Source: Suttonella indologenes (GTDB taxonomy: Bacteria > Pseudomonadota > Gammaproteobacteria > Cardiobacteriales > Cardiobacteriaceae). Taken from it: 64,000 nt of DNA. The stretch covers positions 1,620,001 to 1,684,000 of the forward strand of contig NZ_UHIA01000004.1 of NCBI RefSeq assembly GCF_900460215.1, in the 5' to 3' direction. Each line of letters starts with the position of its first letter. Positions within the stretch are counted from its first letter, which is position 1. Of the stretch, positions 8,732 to 17,300 are shown in pieces. The position numbers and the translations under genes were made by a program. The notes beneath the pieces were generated by a model. The model was not told the DNA's origin, made no database searches, and worked only from the letters and a program-made list of their open reading frames with translations.

Positions 8732-8867
8732 TTGACACACTCCCACCACCAAACCTAGCGGTTATGGTAGGGGGAATCCTTGCGACCCATAACAACCTCA
8801 ACCTAGATTGAGTTGTTACCTTTCGCCAGTACACTTACGCTGATAAGTATTATACTGGGGGAACTCT
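8732..8867 (-). ncRNA. Candidate omega RNA (TnpB guide RNA) at IS605 right end
   Basis: The 136 bases after the tnpB stop hold stem-forming segments: CAACTCAATCTAGGTTGAGGTTG at one point and CCCCCTACCATAACCGC, pairing with GGTGGTGGG, nearer the end. In studied IS200/IS605 elements the right end with the 3' part of tnpB makes an RNA that guides TnpB, with the guide read from the flanking DNA. If so here, the guide would begin about 8731, reading GCACTTACTGTCGC on the minus strand. This comes from family knowledge; no expression evidence is available. Confidence 0.45.
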
Positions 8868-9995
8868 TTATACAGCACTAAGTCCTAGTGCATCAGCTAA
8901 CGCTTGATGGCGTATATTGCTTGCTGCATTGATATCACGGTCATGGTGTGTTTGACAGCTAGGACATGCCCAATTTCTGACTGACAACGGCAGACTGTCT
9001 AATTTGTGATGGCAATGCGAACAAATTTTACTACTGGCAAAGAATCGATTCACTTTTAGAATGTTTTTACCATACCAATTCGCCTTGTAGGTAAGCAGGG
9101 TAACAAACTGCCCCCAACCGACATCATTAATGGCTTTGGCAAGTTTTCGGTTCTTTACCATGTTTTTCACCGCTAAATCTTCAAGTGCATAACTGGTAGC
9201 TTGGTTTTCGCAAATCAGTTTATGCGTGATTTTGTGGTGTAAGTCTAAACGCTGGTTGCGTACTTTTTCATAAATACGAGCAACGGCTAATTTTTGCTTT
9301 TGATGGTTTTTGCTGGTCTTTTGTTTGCGAGCAAAAATTTTTTGCTGTATTGCAAGGCGTTTGCTTGCTTTAGATAAATGTTTTGGGTTATCAAACTTGC
9401 TACCGTCTGATAAGTTAAGTAAGTGGCTGATGCCTAAGTCAATACCTACAGTTAGACTAGGCTCTATTGTGGTTGGTGTTGGTACAATTTCATTGTTTTC
9501 TACTAAAATACTTGCATGGTATTTGCCTGTTGCTGTCTTAGTGATGGTAACCGTTTTGATATTGCCAATAAATTCACGGCTAAATACGGTTTTGATGCCT
9601 TTGATTTTGGGTAGGTTGATGATGCCTTGTTCAAAGTTTATGGTGCAATGTTGTGGGCATTGATAACTTCGCTGTGGAATTTTTTTAGATTTGAAGCGTG
9701 GAAACTTGGCACGACCTTTGAAGAAATTGCTAAAGGCGGTATGCACATTTAGCAAGGCATTAAGTAACGATTGGCTATTGACTTCATTTAGCCATGCAAA
9801 TTTGCCTGTTTTCTTTTTCTTGACTAATTGGTTTTGTATTTGAGTACGGGATAATGATTTGTCAAAGATTTTGTAATATCTATTTTGTAATGCCAATGCC
9901 CAATTATAAACAAAACGAACACAACCAAAGTGTTGTTCAAACGCTATGGCTTGTTGTTGGTTTGGGTAAATTCTGTATTTGTAGGCTTTGAGCAT
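8868..9995 (-). CDS. tnpB: TnpB, RNA-guided nuclease of IS605 family
   Basis: A 375-residue protein with an N-terminal helix-turn-helix-like region (YKYRIYPNQQQ) and a RuvC-like nuclease split across three motifs: GIDLGISH (Asp, near residue 187), ALEDLAVKNM (Glu, near 270) and HDRDINAASNI (Asp, near 354). A zinc ribbon (CSHC and CPSC) sits between the last two. All catalytic and zinc residues are present and the length is normal, so the nuclease should be functional. TnpB proteins are ancestors of Cas12 and cut DNA guided by omega RNA, which helps the element persist. It diverges from tnpA with about 60 bases between the starts. Confidence 0.95.
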   Translation of the reverse strand: MLKAYKYRIYPNQQQAIAFEQHFGCVRFVYNWALALQNRYYKIFDKSLSRTQIQNQLVKKKKTGKFAWLNEVNSQSLLNALLNVHTAFSNFFKGRAKFPRFKSKKIPQRSYQCPQHCTINFEQGIINLPKIKGIKTVFSREFIGNIKTVTITKTATGKYHASILVENNEIVPTPTTIEPSLTVGIDLGISHLLNLSDGSKFDNPKHLSKASKRLAIQQKIFARKQKTSKNHQKQKLAVARIYEKVRNQRLDLHHKITHKLICENQATSYALEDLAVKNMVKNRKLAKAINDVGWGQFVTLLTYKANWYGKNILKVNRFFASSKICSHCHHKLDSLPLSVRNWACPSCQTHHDRDINAASNIRHQALADALGLSAV

Positions 9996-10055
9996 GGGTT
10001 GTTAGTCAACTTGAATGTAGGTATAATTTAGCGTAAATCCTACTTAGTGTCAATC

Positions 10056-10466
10056 ATGAATAACAAACTAAAATCCCATTATCATTGCGTTTATAAACTT
10101 ACTTACCATTTAGTGCTAGTCACAAAATACCGCAGAAAATGCTTTACTGGAGCTATGCTCGATAGGCTAAAAGAAATCGTAACCGATCTTTGCCAAAAAT
10201 GGGAAGTTGAGCTGTTAGAATTCAATGGGGAAGCCGACCATGTGCATTTACTGCTTGATATGCATCCTAATATCATGCTAAGTAAGTTTATCAATAATCT
10301 AAAAACGGTAACGAGCCGATTGATGCGAAAGGAATTTGCAAAGCACTTGGCAGAGTTTTACTACAAGCCTGTACTTTGGACTAGAGCGTATTGTTTGCTG
10401 ACGACTGGCGGTGCTACGATTGATACCATTAGACAGTACATCGAAAAACAAGAACGCCCTGCTTAG
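10056..10466 (+). CDS. tnpA: TnpA, IS200/IS605-type Y1 HUH transposase
   Basis: A 136-residue single-strand DNA transposase. The start MNNKLKSHYHCVYKLTYH is typical of the family; a GTG nine bases earlier is in frame but less likely. The metal-binding HUH motif is seen as DHVHLLLD, and the catalytic Tyr in TIRQYIEKQ near the C-terminus. The length is normal for the family, and no stop or frameshift is seen. It would cut and rejoin the element ends through hairpin recognition. Confidence 0.95.
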   Translation: MNNKLKSHYHCVYKLTYHLVLVTKYRRKCFTGAMLDRLKEIVTDLCQKWEVELLEFNGEADHVHLLLDMHPNIMLSKFINNLKTVTSRLMRKEFAKHLAEFYYKPVLWTRAYCLLTTGGATIDTIRQYIEKQERPA

Positions 10467-10528
10467 GTTGCCTGTGCTTACATCTCCATCTAAATCGAAG
10501 ATTATAGGTGGAGAATTACGCACGATGA

Positions 10529-11179
10529 GTTAAAAGCCGGCGGTTTTTCGCCTATTCGGCGCAAAGCGGCATGCCGTTTTTCTCGTCCGACAAATGCATT
10601 TGGTATTACATCAAAAATCATTTCCGCTTGCGGCAAAGCCTTGGCAATCTCTGCAAACCAATTACGCAATTCTTCGCTTGTGAAATACATCAACACGCCT
10701 TCTGCAATCAGCAACACAGGCTTCGCTTCGTTTTGTATTTTAATGATCCAATCCCGATCAAATAATGACATCGCTAAATAATGATTATTGGATTCAGGCA
10801 GTAATTGACGCCTTAAAGCCATCACATCCGGCAAATCCACATCATACCATGCGCTCACATCCGGCTGTCCCAAACGCTCATAGCGAGCATCTAATCCGGC
10901 CCCTAAATGCACCACAATCGCATCAGGATGCTTTGCAATAAAGTCTTGCGCCATCTCATCCAAGACCAAGGCACGAGCGCAACAGCCAATCTGCGAAGAC
11001 TTTGCTTGTTTTAATTTGGCAAAATCATAATCAATCGATTGAAACATACTTAATGCTTGCGCATCATAAAGCAAAGGATTTTCTTTTCTTGATTCCACTG
11101 CCTTCGCCCATAAGGGAATGAGCATCGTGCTAGATAAAGCATCTATCGTTTGTAGAGAAACAGCGTTGTCCGACATCAT
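10529..11179 (-). pseudogene. Class I SAM-dependent O-methyltransferase (LCM/TcmP family), cut by IS605
   Basis: The 5' portion, about 217 codons, has an AdoMet site (VVHLGAGLDARYERLG), the acidic YDVDLPDV and the downstream LLIAEGVLMYF motif typical of the leucine carboxyl methyltransferase / TcmP family. The likely start is MMSDNAV, with GGAAG upstream. After AFN the frame runs into the IS605 left end. The remaining C-terminal 34 codons are at 8628-8731. The substrate is unknown; bacterial relatives often sit in secondary metabolism. The truncated protein lacks only the end of the fold and may or may not be stable. Confidence 0.8.
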
Positions 11180-11327
11180 AGGCTTCCAAAATAAGAAGCA
11201 TTCTATTTTAGAACTTATTTCGGCATTCGATGCAAGAAATTTCAAGAAAATGCAGGAAAAGCATTAGAAAAATCTGTCATTCGCATAAAAAACATATTTA
11301 TCAAAAAGTTAAGCAGTAGTCGAACAC

Positions 11328-11420
11328 TATAGTACCTTAACTTCAAAATGAGACTTAGAGATACACATTTTGTCAGGAGAAGCGCTTAGAATAATCTCAT
11401 TTTGAAGTTAAGAGACTATA
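11328..11420. repeat. Family-B miniature element
   Basis: A 93-base element with 20-plus-base inverted ends beginning TATAGTACCTTAACTTCAAA and ending GAAGTTAAGAGACTATA. It abuts a family-A element and shares its last TA with it. Confidence 0.9.
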
Positions 11421-11527
11421 TAGTCGGAGAAGTGAAAAAGTAGTACAAGGCGGCGAGCCGCAGACAGTACAAGAGCGTACGGCAAGGCGAGCCAACGCCG
11501 TAATACTTTTTCAATTCTTTGACTATA
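11419..11527. repeat. Family-A miniature element (Correia-like), copy 2
   Basis: A 109-base copy, nearly identical to those at 3524 and 54680. It starts at the terminal TA of the family-B element, as if one element used the other's end as its TA target. It lies just past the hflD stop and could form a long hairpin in the hflD transcript. Confidence 0.9.
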
Positions 11528-11532
11528 CTTGC

Positions 11533-12180
11533 TTAATATTCTTCTTTTTCCTGATAAGGCGCGCCCATATCCAACTCCTTCGCCAGCGCAATAATCCCGC
11601 CGCGTCCAAACATCAGCTGCCAACGACTGCCGCCGTTTGCCTGCCACAATGCCGCCGTACGCACGCCGCACAGCAGCAAAGTACGCACACGGTTAACCAC
11701 CTCCGTCTGGCGCAAATAATTCGCCTGCCCAAAGACTTGAATACGCTTTGCCGCCTTACTGGCGCTGTCCTGATAAATCGCAGAATAACGCGCAAAAATA
11801 TTCTCATGCAGCATGCCGAAATGCGGAATATGCTCACGCGTTTCCTGCAAGCCCTTGAGCAAGACATTCAACAATTCCGCATTGCCCTGCAAACGCCGCG
11901 CCACGCGCATCATCTGCAAGACATAAGCCAAACGTCTGTCCGGCTGCGTATGGCTGAAATAATGCAGCAAATCGTCGCGCCCCTTGGCTAAGCGTTCGGG
12001 GCAATCATAATAATCGCGCACCGTCTCGCAATTCATGCGCGCCAAACTCGGCAGCAGCACGGCAAAATTCTCCTCCGCCCATTGTCCTTTCTCCGCCAAA
12101 GCCGTCACGCCCTCCGCCGCAAAAAACATAGCGGATAATGCCCAAATCTGATCGGCTTGTTCCTGTCGTATCCGACTCAT
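11533..12180 (-). CDS. hflD: HflD family protein
   Basis: A 215-residue, mostly helical membrane-peripheral protein. In E. coli HflD binds phage lambda CII and promotes its degradation; the general cellular role is unclear. The pattern (ALSAMFFAAEGVTALAEKG, a central YVLQMMRVARRL and RTLLLCGVRTAALWQANGG) and the length match the family. Its ATG overlaps the mnmA stop (ATGA), the same gene order as in enterobacteria. HflD is essentially gammaproteobacterial and so supports the taxonomic reading. The C-terminus ends 5 bases from a family-A element. Confidence 0.93.
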   Translation of the reverse strand: MSRIRQEQADQIWALSAMFFAAEGVTALAEKGQWAEENFAVLLPSLARMNCETVRDYYDCPERLAKGRDDLLHYFSHTQPDRRLAYVLQMMRVARRLQGNAELLNVLLKGLQETREHIPHFGMLHENIFARYSAIYQDSASKAAKRIQVFGQANYLRQTEVVNRVRTLLLCGVRTAALWQANGGSRWQLMFGRGGIIALAKELDMGAPYQEKEEY

Positions 12181-13289
12181 TTGCCTGCCTCCATTCTCTC
12201 CTCAATCACGCCGCCGCCCAAACAATGCGCGCCGTCATAAAGCACCAAATACTGCCCCGGCGTCACCGCTCTTTGCGGCTCGACAAAATCCGCAATCAAT
12301 TGATCGCCCTCAAAAATAATCCGACACGCTTGATCCGGCTGGCGATAGCGCGTTTTCGCCGCATAGACTTTGCCTTCTTCAGGCGGCGCATTGAGCCAAG
12401 ACAATTGACCGGCGCGCAAACGGCGATGATATAAACCCTCATGCTCACCCTGCCCCACAATCAATTCATTATTCTTCAAATCCTTATCCAAAACATACCA
12501 AGGTTCTTCGCTCGCCCCTGCCACACCGCCGATGCCCAAGCCCTGCCGCTGCCCCATGGTGTAATACATCAGCCCGATATGCTCGCCAATCACCTTACCG
12601 CTGCTGTCTCTCATCTTGCCGGGCTGGGCAGGCAAATACTGGCGCAGAAATTCACGGAAAGGACGCTCGCCGATAAAGCAAATCCCTGTGGAATCCTTCT
12701 TATCGAAAGTAATCAAATCATTAGCTTGAGCAATCGCCCGCACCGCGCTTTTTTCCATGCCGCCTAAAGGAAAAATCGCCCGCGCCAATTGCTGCGGCGT
12801 GATTTGATGCAGAAAATACGACTGGTCTTTATTGCCGTCGATACCCTTAAACAAAGCCGCCTCTCCGCCATCTTGAAAACGCTGCGCATAATGTCCCGTA
12901 GCAAGATAATCCGCGCCGAACTGCGCCGCATAATCCGCCAATTCCGCAAATTTAATCTCGCGATTGCAAAGCACGTCCGGATTCGGCGTGCGTCCGGCGC
13001 GATATTCCGCCAAAAACAATTCAAAGACCCGCTCATGATATTGCTGCACGAAATTTACCGTATGCAATTCAATCCCCAAAGTCTCGCAGACATCGCGGGC
13101 ATCTTCTAAATCCTCCGCCGCCGTGCAATAGCCGGTGGAAAAAGACTCCTCCCAATTCTTCATAAAAATCCCAAACACTTCATAGCCTTGGGATTTCAAC
13201 AAATAAGCCGCCACCGAAGAATCCACACCGCCGGAAATCCCGACGGCAATTCTTGCACCCTTAGGCGGCAAAAACGCAGCAAATGCCAT
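12177..13289 (-). CDS. mnmA: tRNA-specific 2-thiouridylase
   Basis: A 370-residue enzyme that makes 2-thiouridine at position 34 of Lys, Glu and Gln tRNAs, using sulfur relayed from cysteine. The ATP pyrophosphatase motif GISGGVDSSVAA is at residues 17-28. The catalytic cysteines are in NPDVLCNREIKF and DSTGICFIGER. GHYAQRF and YYTMGQRQGLGIGG are also conserved. The start MAFAAFLPPKG has GGACGAG upstream; longer in-frame upstream sequence runs into a family-B element. It is co-transcribed with hflD through a 4-base overlap. Confidence 0.97.
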   Translation of the reverse strand: MAFAAFLPPKGARIAVGISGGVDSSVAAYLLKSQGYEVFGIFMKNWEESFSTGYCTAAEDLEDARDVCETLGIELHTVNFVQQYHERVFELFLAEYRAGRTPNPDVLCNREIKFAELADYAAQFGADYLATGHYAQRFQDGGEAALFKGIDGNKDQSYFLHQITPQQLARAIFPLGGMEKSAVRAIAQANDLITFDKKDSTGICFIGERPFREFLRQYLPAQPGKMRDSSGKVIGEHIGLMYYTMGQRQGLGIGGVAGASEEPWYVLDKDLKNNELIVGQGEHEGLYHRRLRAGQLSWLNAPPEEGKVYAAKTRYRQPDQACRIIFEGDQLIADFVEPQRAVTPGQYLVLYDGAHCLGGGVIEERMEAGK

Positions 13290-13323
13290 GTACTCGTCCT
13301 TAATCGATAAAACGCGCCTATTG

Positions 13324-13416
13324 TATAGTACCTTAACTTCAAAATGAGACTTAGAGATACACATTTTGTCAGGAGAAGCGCTTAGAATAATCTCATTTTG
13401 AAGTTAAGAGACTATA
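13324..13416. repeat. Family-B miniature element upstream of mnmA
   Basis: A 93-base copy identical, as far as I can compare, to the one at 11328. It lies 35 bases before the mnmA start codon, so the mnmA promoter must lie within or beyond it. Confidence 0.9.
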
Positions 13417-13442
13417 ACGCAGCATTAGCGCGATTCAGCCTA

Positions 13443-13970
13443 TATAGTCGAAGAATTGAAAAAGTATAGCCGTTAAACTTTAAAACAAGACGGAATTTCC
13501 TACGAAGAGCAAAGAAAGCAAAGTTTTGAGCAAAACTCGCTACGCAGAGTTGGCGAAACTGCAAATTCCCACAAAACCAGTTACGGAGCACTCAAAATCC
13601 CCTTTTGCCTTGCCGCAGACAGCGCAGGATTTTTCGGGAACAAGCGCGTCACTGTTTGAGCGATTAACGAAGTCCGAAGCGTTTTGACGCGCGCCGAAAA
13701 ATTCAAGCTGGCAAGGGAACTCCGCGTAGCGGAGCAAGGCAAGGGGCTGCCTTTCTTTGCGTACTTTCTTTGGCAGCGCAAAGAAAGTACGGCACAGCGC
13801 AGCGTTAAAAATAAATCATAAGAATTAAGTAATGCCAGAAATCTGGACGTTTTCAGCATAAATAGATTTTTGGGTTGAATGGCTATATTACGGCGTTGGC
13901 TCGCCTCGCCGTACTATCTGTACTGTCTGCGGCTCGCCGCCTTGTACTAATTTTCACTTCTCCGACTATA
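13443..13970. repeat. Family-A miniature element split by family-C insertion
   Basis: The left arm (13443-13466) and the remainder (13888-13970) together match the intact copy at 21959. Removing the 423-base insert with one TA regenerates AAAAAGTATTACGGCG exactly as in that copy. Confidence 0.88.
13465..13887. repeat. Family-C element (423 bp) nested in family A
   Basis: The ends are TATAGCCGTTAAAC and, reversed, TATAGCCATTCAAC, with TA duplication. The interior has an inverted repeat around CTTTCTTTGCGTACTTTCTTT / AAAGAAAGTA. It contains only short open frames, such as one of 92 codons on the minus strand. Those translate to low-complexity arginine/serine/leucine text of a kind often seen as spurious hypotheticals. 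No transposase is present, so it is non-autonomous. Confidence 0.75.
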
Positions 13971-13979
13971 GACAAAAAA

Positions 13980-14068
13980 TATAGTACCTTAACTTCAGAG
14001 ACTTAGAGATACGCATTTTGTCAGGAGAAGCGCTTAAAATAATCTCATTTTGAAGTTAAGAGACTATA
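13980..14068. repeat. Family-B miniature element, shortened copy
   Basis: An 89-base copy with a small deletion in the left inverted repeat (AAAATG missing after AACTTC). It is the last of four elements clustered between mnmA and the two-partner secretion genes. Confidence 0.85.
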
Positions 14069-14304
14069 GCTCTGAAAAATGCAAGACAGCGCAAAAAAAA
14101 TCCGTTTTTTATCGAACGCAAAAATGTCGACTTTTCAGACAAAATGCTCTGTACTTTTGGTCTAAAATAAGAGGACGAGATCGCCATGCTATTTATCCGA
14201 ACAGAAACAGCACCTAAATAAATTCGGAAATCTTGCAAAGCTCTCAGGCTAACTTAATCTTTTCAATAGACATATTTTTTGCATCTACTCACAGGAAATA
14301 CCGT

Positions 14305-17300
14305 ATGAATCACATCTACCGCGTTGTTTATAATACTGCCAGCCAAACCTATCAAGCCGTGCCGGAAATCAGCAAAGGCAAACACAAAAGCTGCGCCGAA
14401 AAAACAAGCGCCGCAGCAAGCAAAACCCCAACTTTTGCCGGCAAACTCCGCGCGCTCTGCGCCGCCCTTCTTGCGCTCACCTGCCCATTCGCCCTTGCTG
14501 CGCCCACAGGCGGCGCAGTATCGGCAGGACAAGCCGCTATTCATCAAGCAGGCAATATTACCGATATCCGGCAAAGCTCCCAAAACGCCGCCATTAACTG
14601 GCAAAACTTCAGCATCGGCGCTCATGAAACCGTCAATTTCCATCAGCCTAATGCCCAATCTCTGACCCTAAACCGCGTGATTGGCAACGAACGCTCCATT
14701 ATCGACGGCGCGATGAATGCCAACGGCAAAGTCTTCATTTCCAACCCTAACGGCATGCTCATCGGCAGAGATGCCCAAATCAACGTAGGAAGCCTTGTCG
14801 CCACCACCGCACAGATTAGCAATGACGACTTTATGAACGGTCGCTATCAGTTCACCAATGCCAAAGGCGAAATAGAAAATCTCGGTAACATCACCGTACC
14901 GCAAGGCGGCGTGGTTGCCCTAGTCGCCCCGATCGTCAAACACAGTGGCACAATCACCGCTCCCAAAGCCCATACCCTGCTGGCAAGTGCTGATAGCTTT
15001 TCTATCACATTGCCCGACAACGCCAATTTTGCCTACACCCTAGACAAAGGCACGCTACAAGGACTCGTTGATAATGGCGGCGCAATCTTGGCAGACGGCG
15101 GGCGAGTGGTACTGACCGCCAAAGGCGTGGACAGCGTTAAAAAATCGCTGATTAAACACACAGGCGTGATAGAAGCCAATACCGTACAAAATAAAAATGG
15201 CGTGATTGAGTTGTTGGGCGATTTGGATAATTCGGCTTTGAATGTGAGTGGTTCGTTAAAGGCGGAAGGCAAAGCAAGTGGTGATGGTGGGTTTATTGAA
15301 ACCAGCGCCGCATCACTCTTTTTTGCCGATAGCGCCCATATTTCCACCCAAGCCCAAAACGGACAAACAGGCACATGGCTGATTGACCCCAAAGACTTTA
15401 CCGTAGCCAAAAGCGGCGGCGATATGACAGGCGCTCAAGTCACTACAGGATTGAAAAGCAATAACATAACCCTAAAAAGCCGTGATGGGGCAAAAGAGGG
15501 CAAAGGCGATGTGATTATCAACGATGAAATCAACTGGGATAAAAACACGCTCACGTTCAATGCGAATAATGACATTCATATCAATAAGACGATGAATGGT
15601 AGTGGGACGGCTAAATTGGCGTTGGAGTATGGGCAGAGTACGGATAATGGTGGGAGTAGTGATTATTATCTTGATAAAAACACCCCACTAAAAGACCGCA
15701 CTGTCAAGGTCAATCTACCAGAGGGAAAGAATTTTTCCGTCAAAAAAGGCAGTAATGGCGAAACGGTGGTGTTTGATGTCATTCATCAAATGCCTGAAAT
15801 TACAAACGGTGGCACAGAAGCCAATGCACAAGCTTTTTCAAATCAAAACATTGCTTTTGGTAAAAACATTGATTTATCTCATACAGAAAACCATAATGGT
15901 TTTGCAGGTTGGACATTAAAACAAAAATATAAAACGGGCGATAATTTATTGGGTGGTGAGCGTTTTCACGGTTTAGGGCATATTATTGAAAATCTCACTC
16001 TTGACGCTCCCAATCAAAATGATGTTGGTTTAATTAGAAAAGCACAAACGACCGAAATTCGTGATTTAAGTTTGCATAATAGTCAAATTAAAGGCGGAAG
16101 AAATGTTGGTGGTTTAATTGGTGTTGCTACAAATAGCCAAATTAATAATGTTATTGTTAATAATGGTGGCATCTCAGGTGAAGAAAATGTCGGTGGCATG
16201 ATTGGTTATGCTGGTGTGAATCTAGGTGTTACCAGTGAATTATCGTATTTACACAGCGATATTAGAGTTAAAGCTTCTACTGATCACAATATTGGTGGTT
16301 TGATTGGTATGATTGATGTTGGTAGTTATGATGCACCGAATATGAATATTCATCATGCCACTTCATTTGGCAATGTTAATGTTGCAGGTAGTAGTAACTT
16401 GAACGGTGGTACAGGAGGATTGGTTGGAAGAATTCATTTAACTACTGGTAGTGGAAGTCATTTTTTGTCTGACAGTTCTGCAAAAGGCAATGTGATTGCA
16501 CCAAACGCTTATAGCGGCGTAGGTGGCTTAGTTGGCTATATTGAGCAAAATGGTAAGCAGAGCATTATTCAAAATAGTCATGCCACAGGCAAAGTAGAAG
16601 GTGCATATTTGGCTGGCGGTTTAGTTGGACGCTTGCAAAAAACAAATATATCAAATAGTTTTGCAACTGGTGACGTGTCTGGTGGTAGCTATGGTGGTGG
16701 TCTTGTAGGGGATGCATATGATAAATCAGTCATTGAGAACAGTTATGCAACAGGTAATGTAACGGCTAATAAACCCAATAATAGCATTGGTGGGTTGGTT
16801 GGTTCATTATCAGGATCCCAAATTAAACGTAGCTATGCAGAAGGTAATTTAAGTGTTGATGTCGCAAAAATCACCAGTGCAAATAGCGTAATAGCAGGTG
16901 GTTTAGTGGGATATGCTCGGGCTGCTGATATTAAAGAAAGTTATGCTACTGGAAATATTGAAACCAAAAATATAGATGTAACTGCTGGCGGATTGATTGG
17001 TACATTAAATCAAAAGACCAATGTTGAAAACAGTTATGCTACAGGTTCGTTGTCGTCTAGCGGGACAACGAGGGCAAAATTTGGTGGATTGGTTGGAGAA
17101 GTGAGCGACCTTGAATCAACCATTAGTAATACCTATGCGACTGGTTCTATTCATATTCAAGATCTTGTGGGTTATAAAAACTTTTATAAACCAGGAGGTT
17201 TAATATCTTACAACTCTTATTCATTAAATGGCAAGAAATTGGCAGGTGTAGAAAATAGCTATTTTGACAAAGATACTGTTGGCGTATTAGAAAGTCCGTT

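Larger units (their letters stand above)
8732..10528 (-). mobile_element. IS605-type insertion sequence (divergent tnpA/tnpB)
   Basis: An element of about 1.8 kb carrying an intact Y1 transposase (plus strand) and an intact TnpB (minus strand) that diverge from about 10 kb. Its ends were set from the interrupted methyltransferase gene, to within a few bases. On the minus strand the left side follows TTTTAAC, and the right end finishes near GTGTCAA. As expected for HUH transposition there are no inverted terminal repeats or target duplication, but both ends contain potential hairpins. Both proteins look complete, so it may be active. Confidence 0.85.

Noticed and set aside
13581..13859. 92-codon minus-strand frame in element C as a gene
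   Set aside because: Low-complexity translation, no ribosome site, and it lies inside a non-autonomous repeat; kept only as part of the element.
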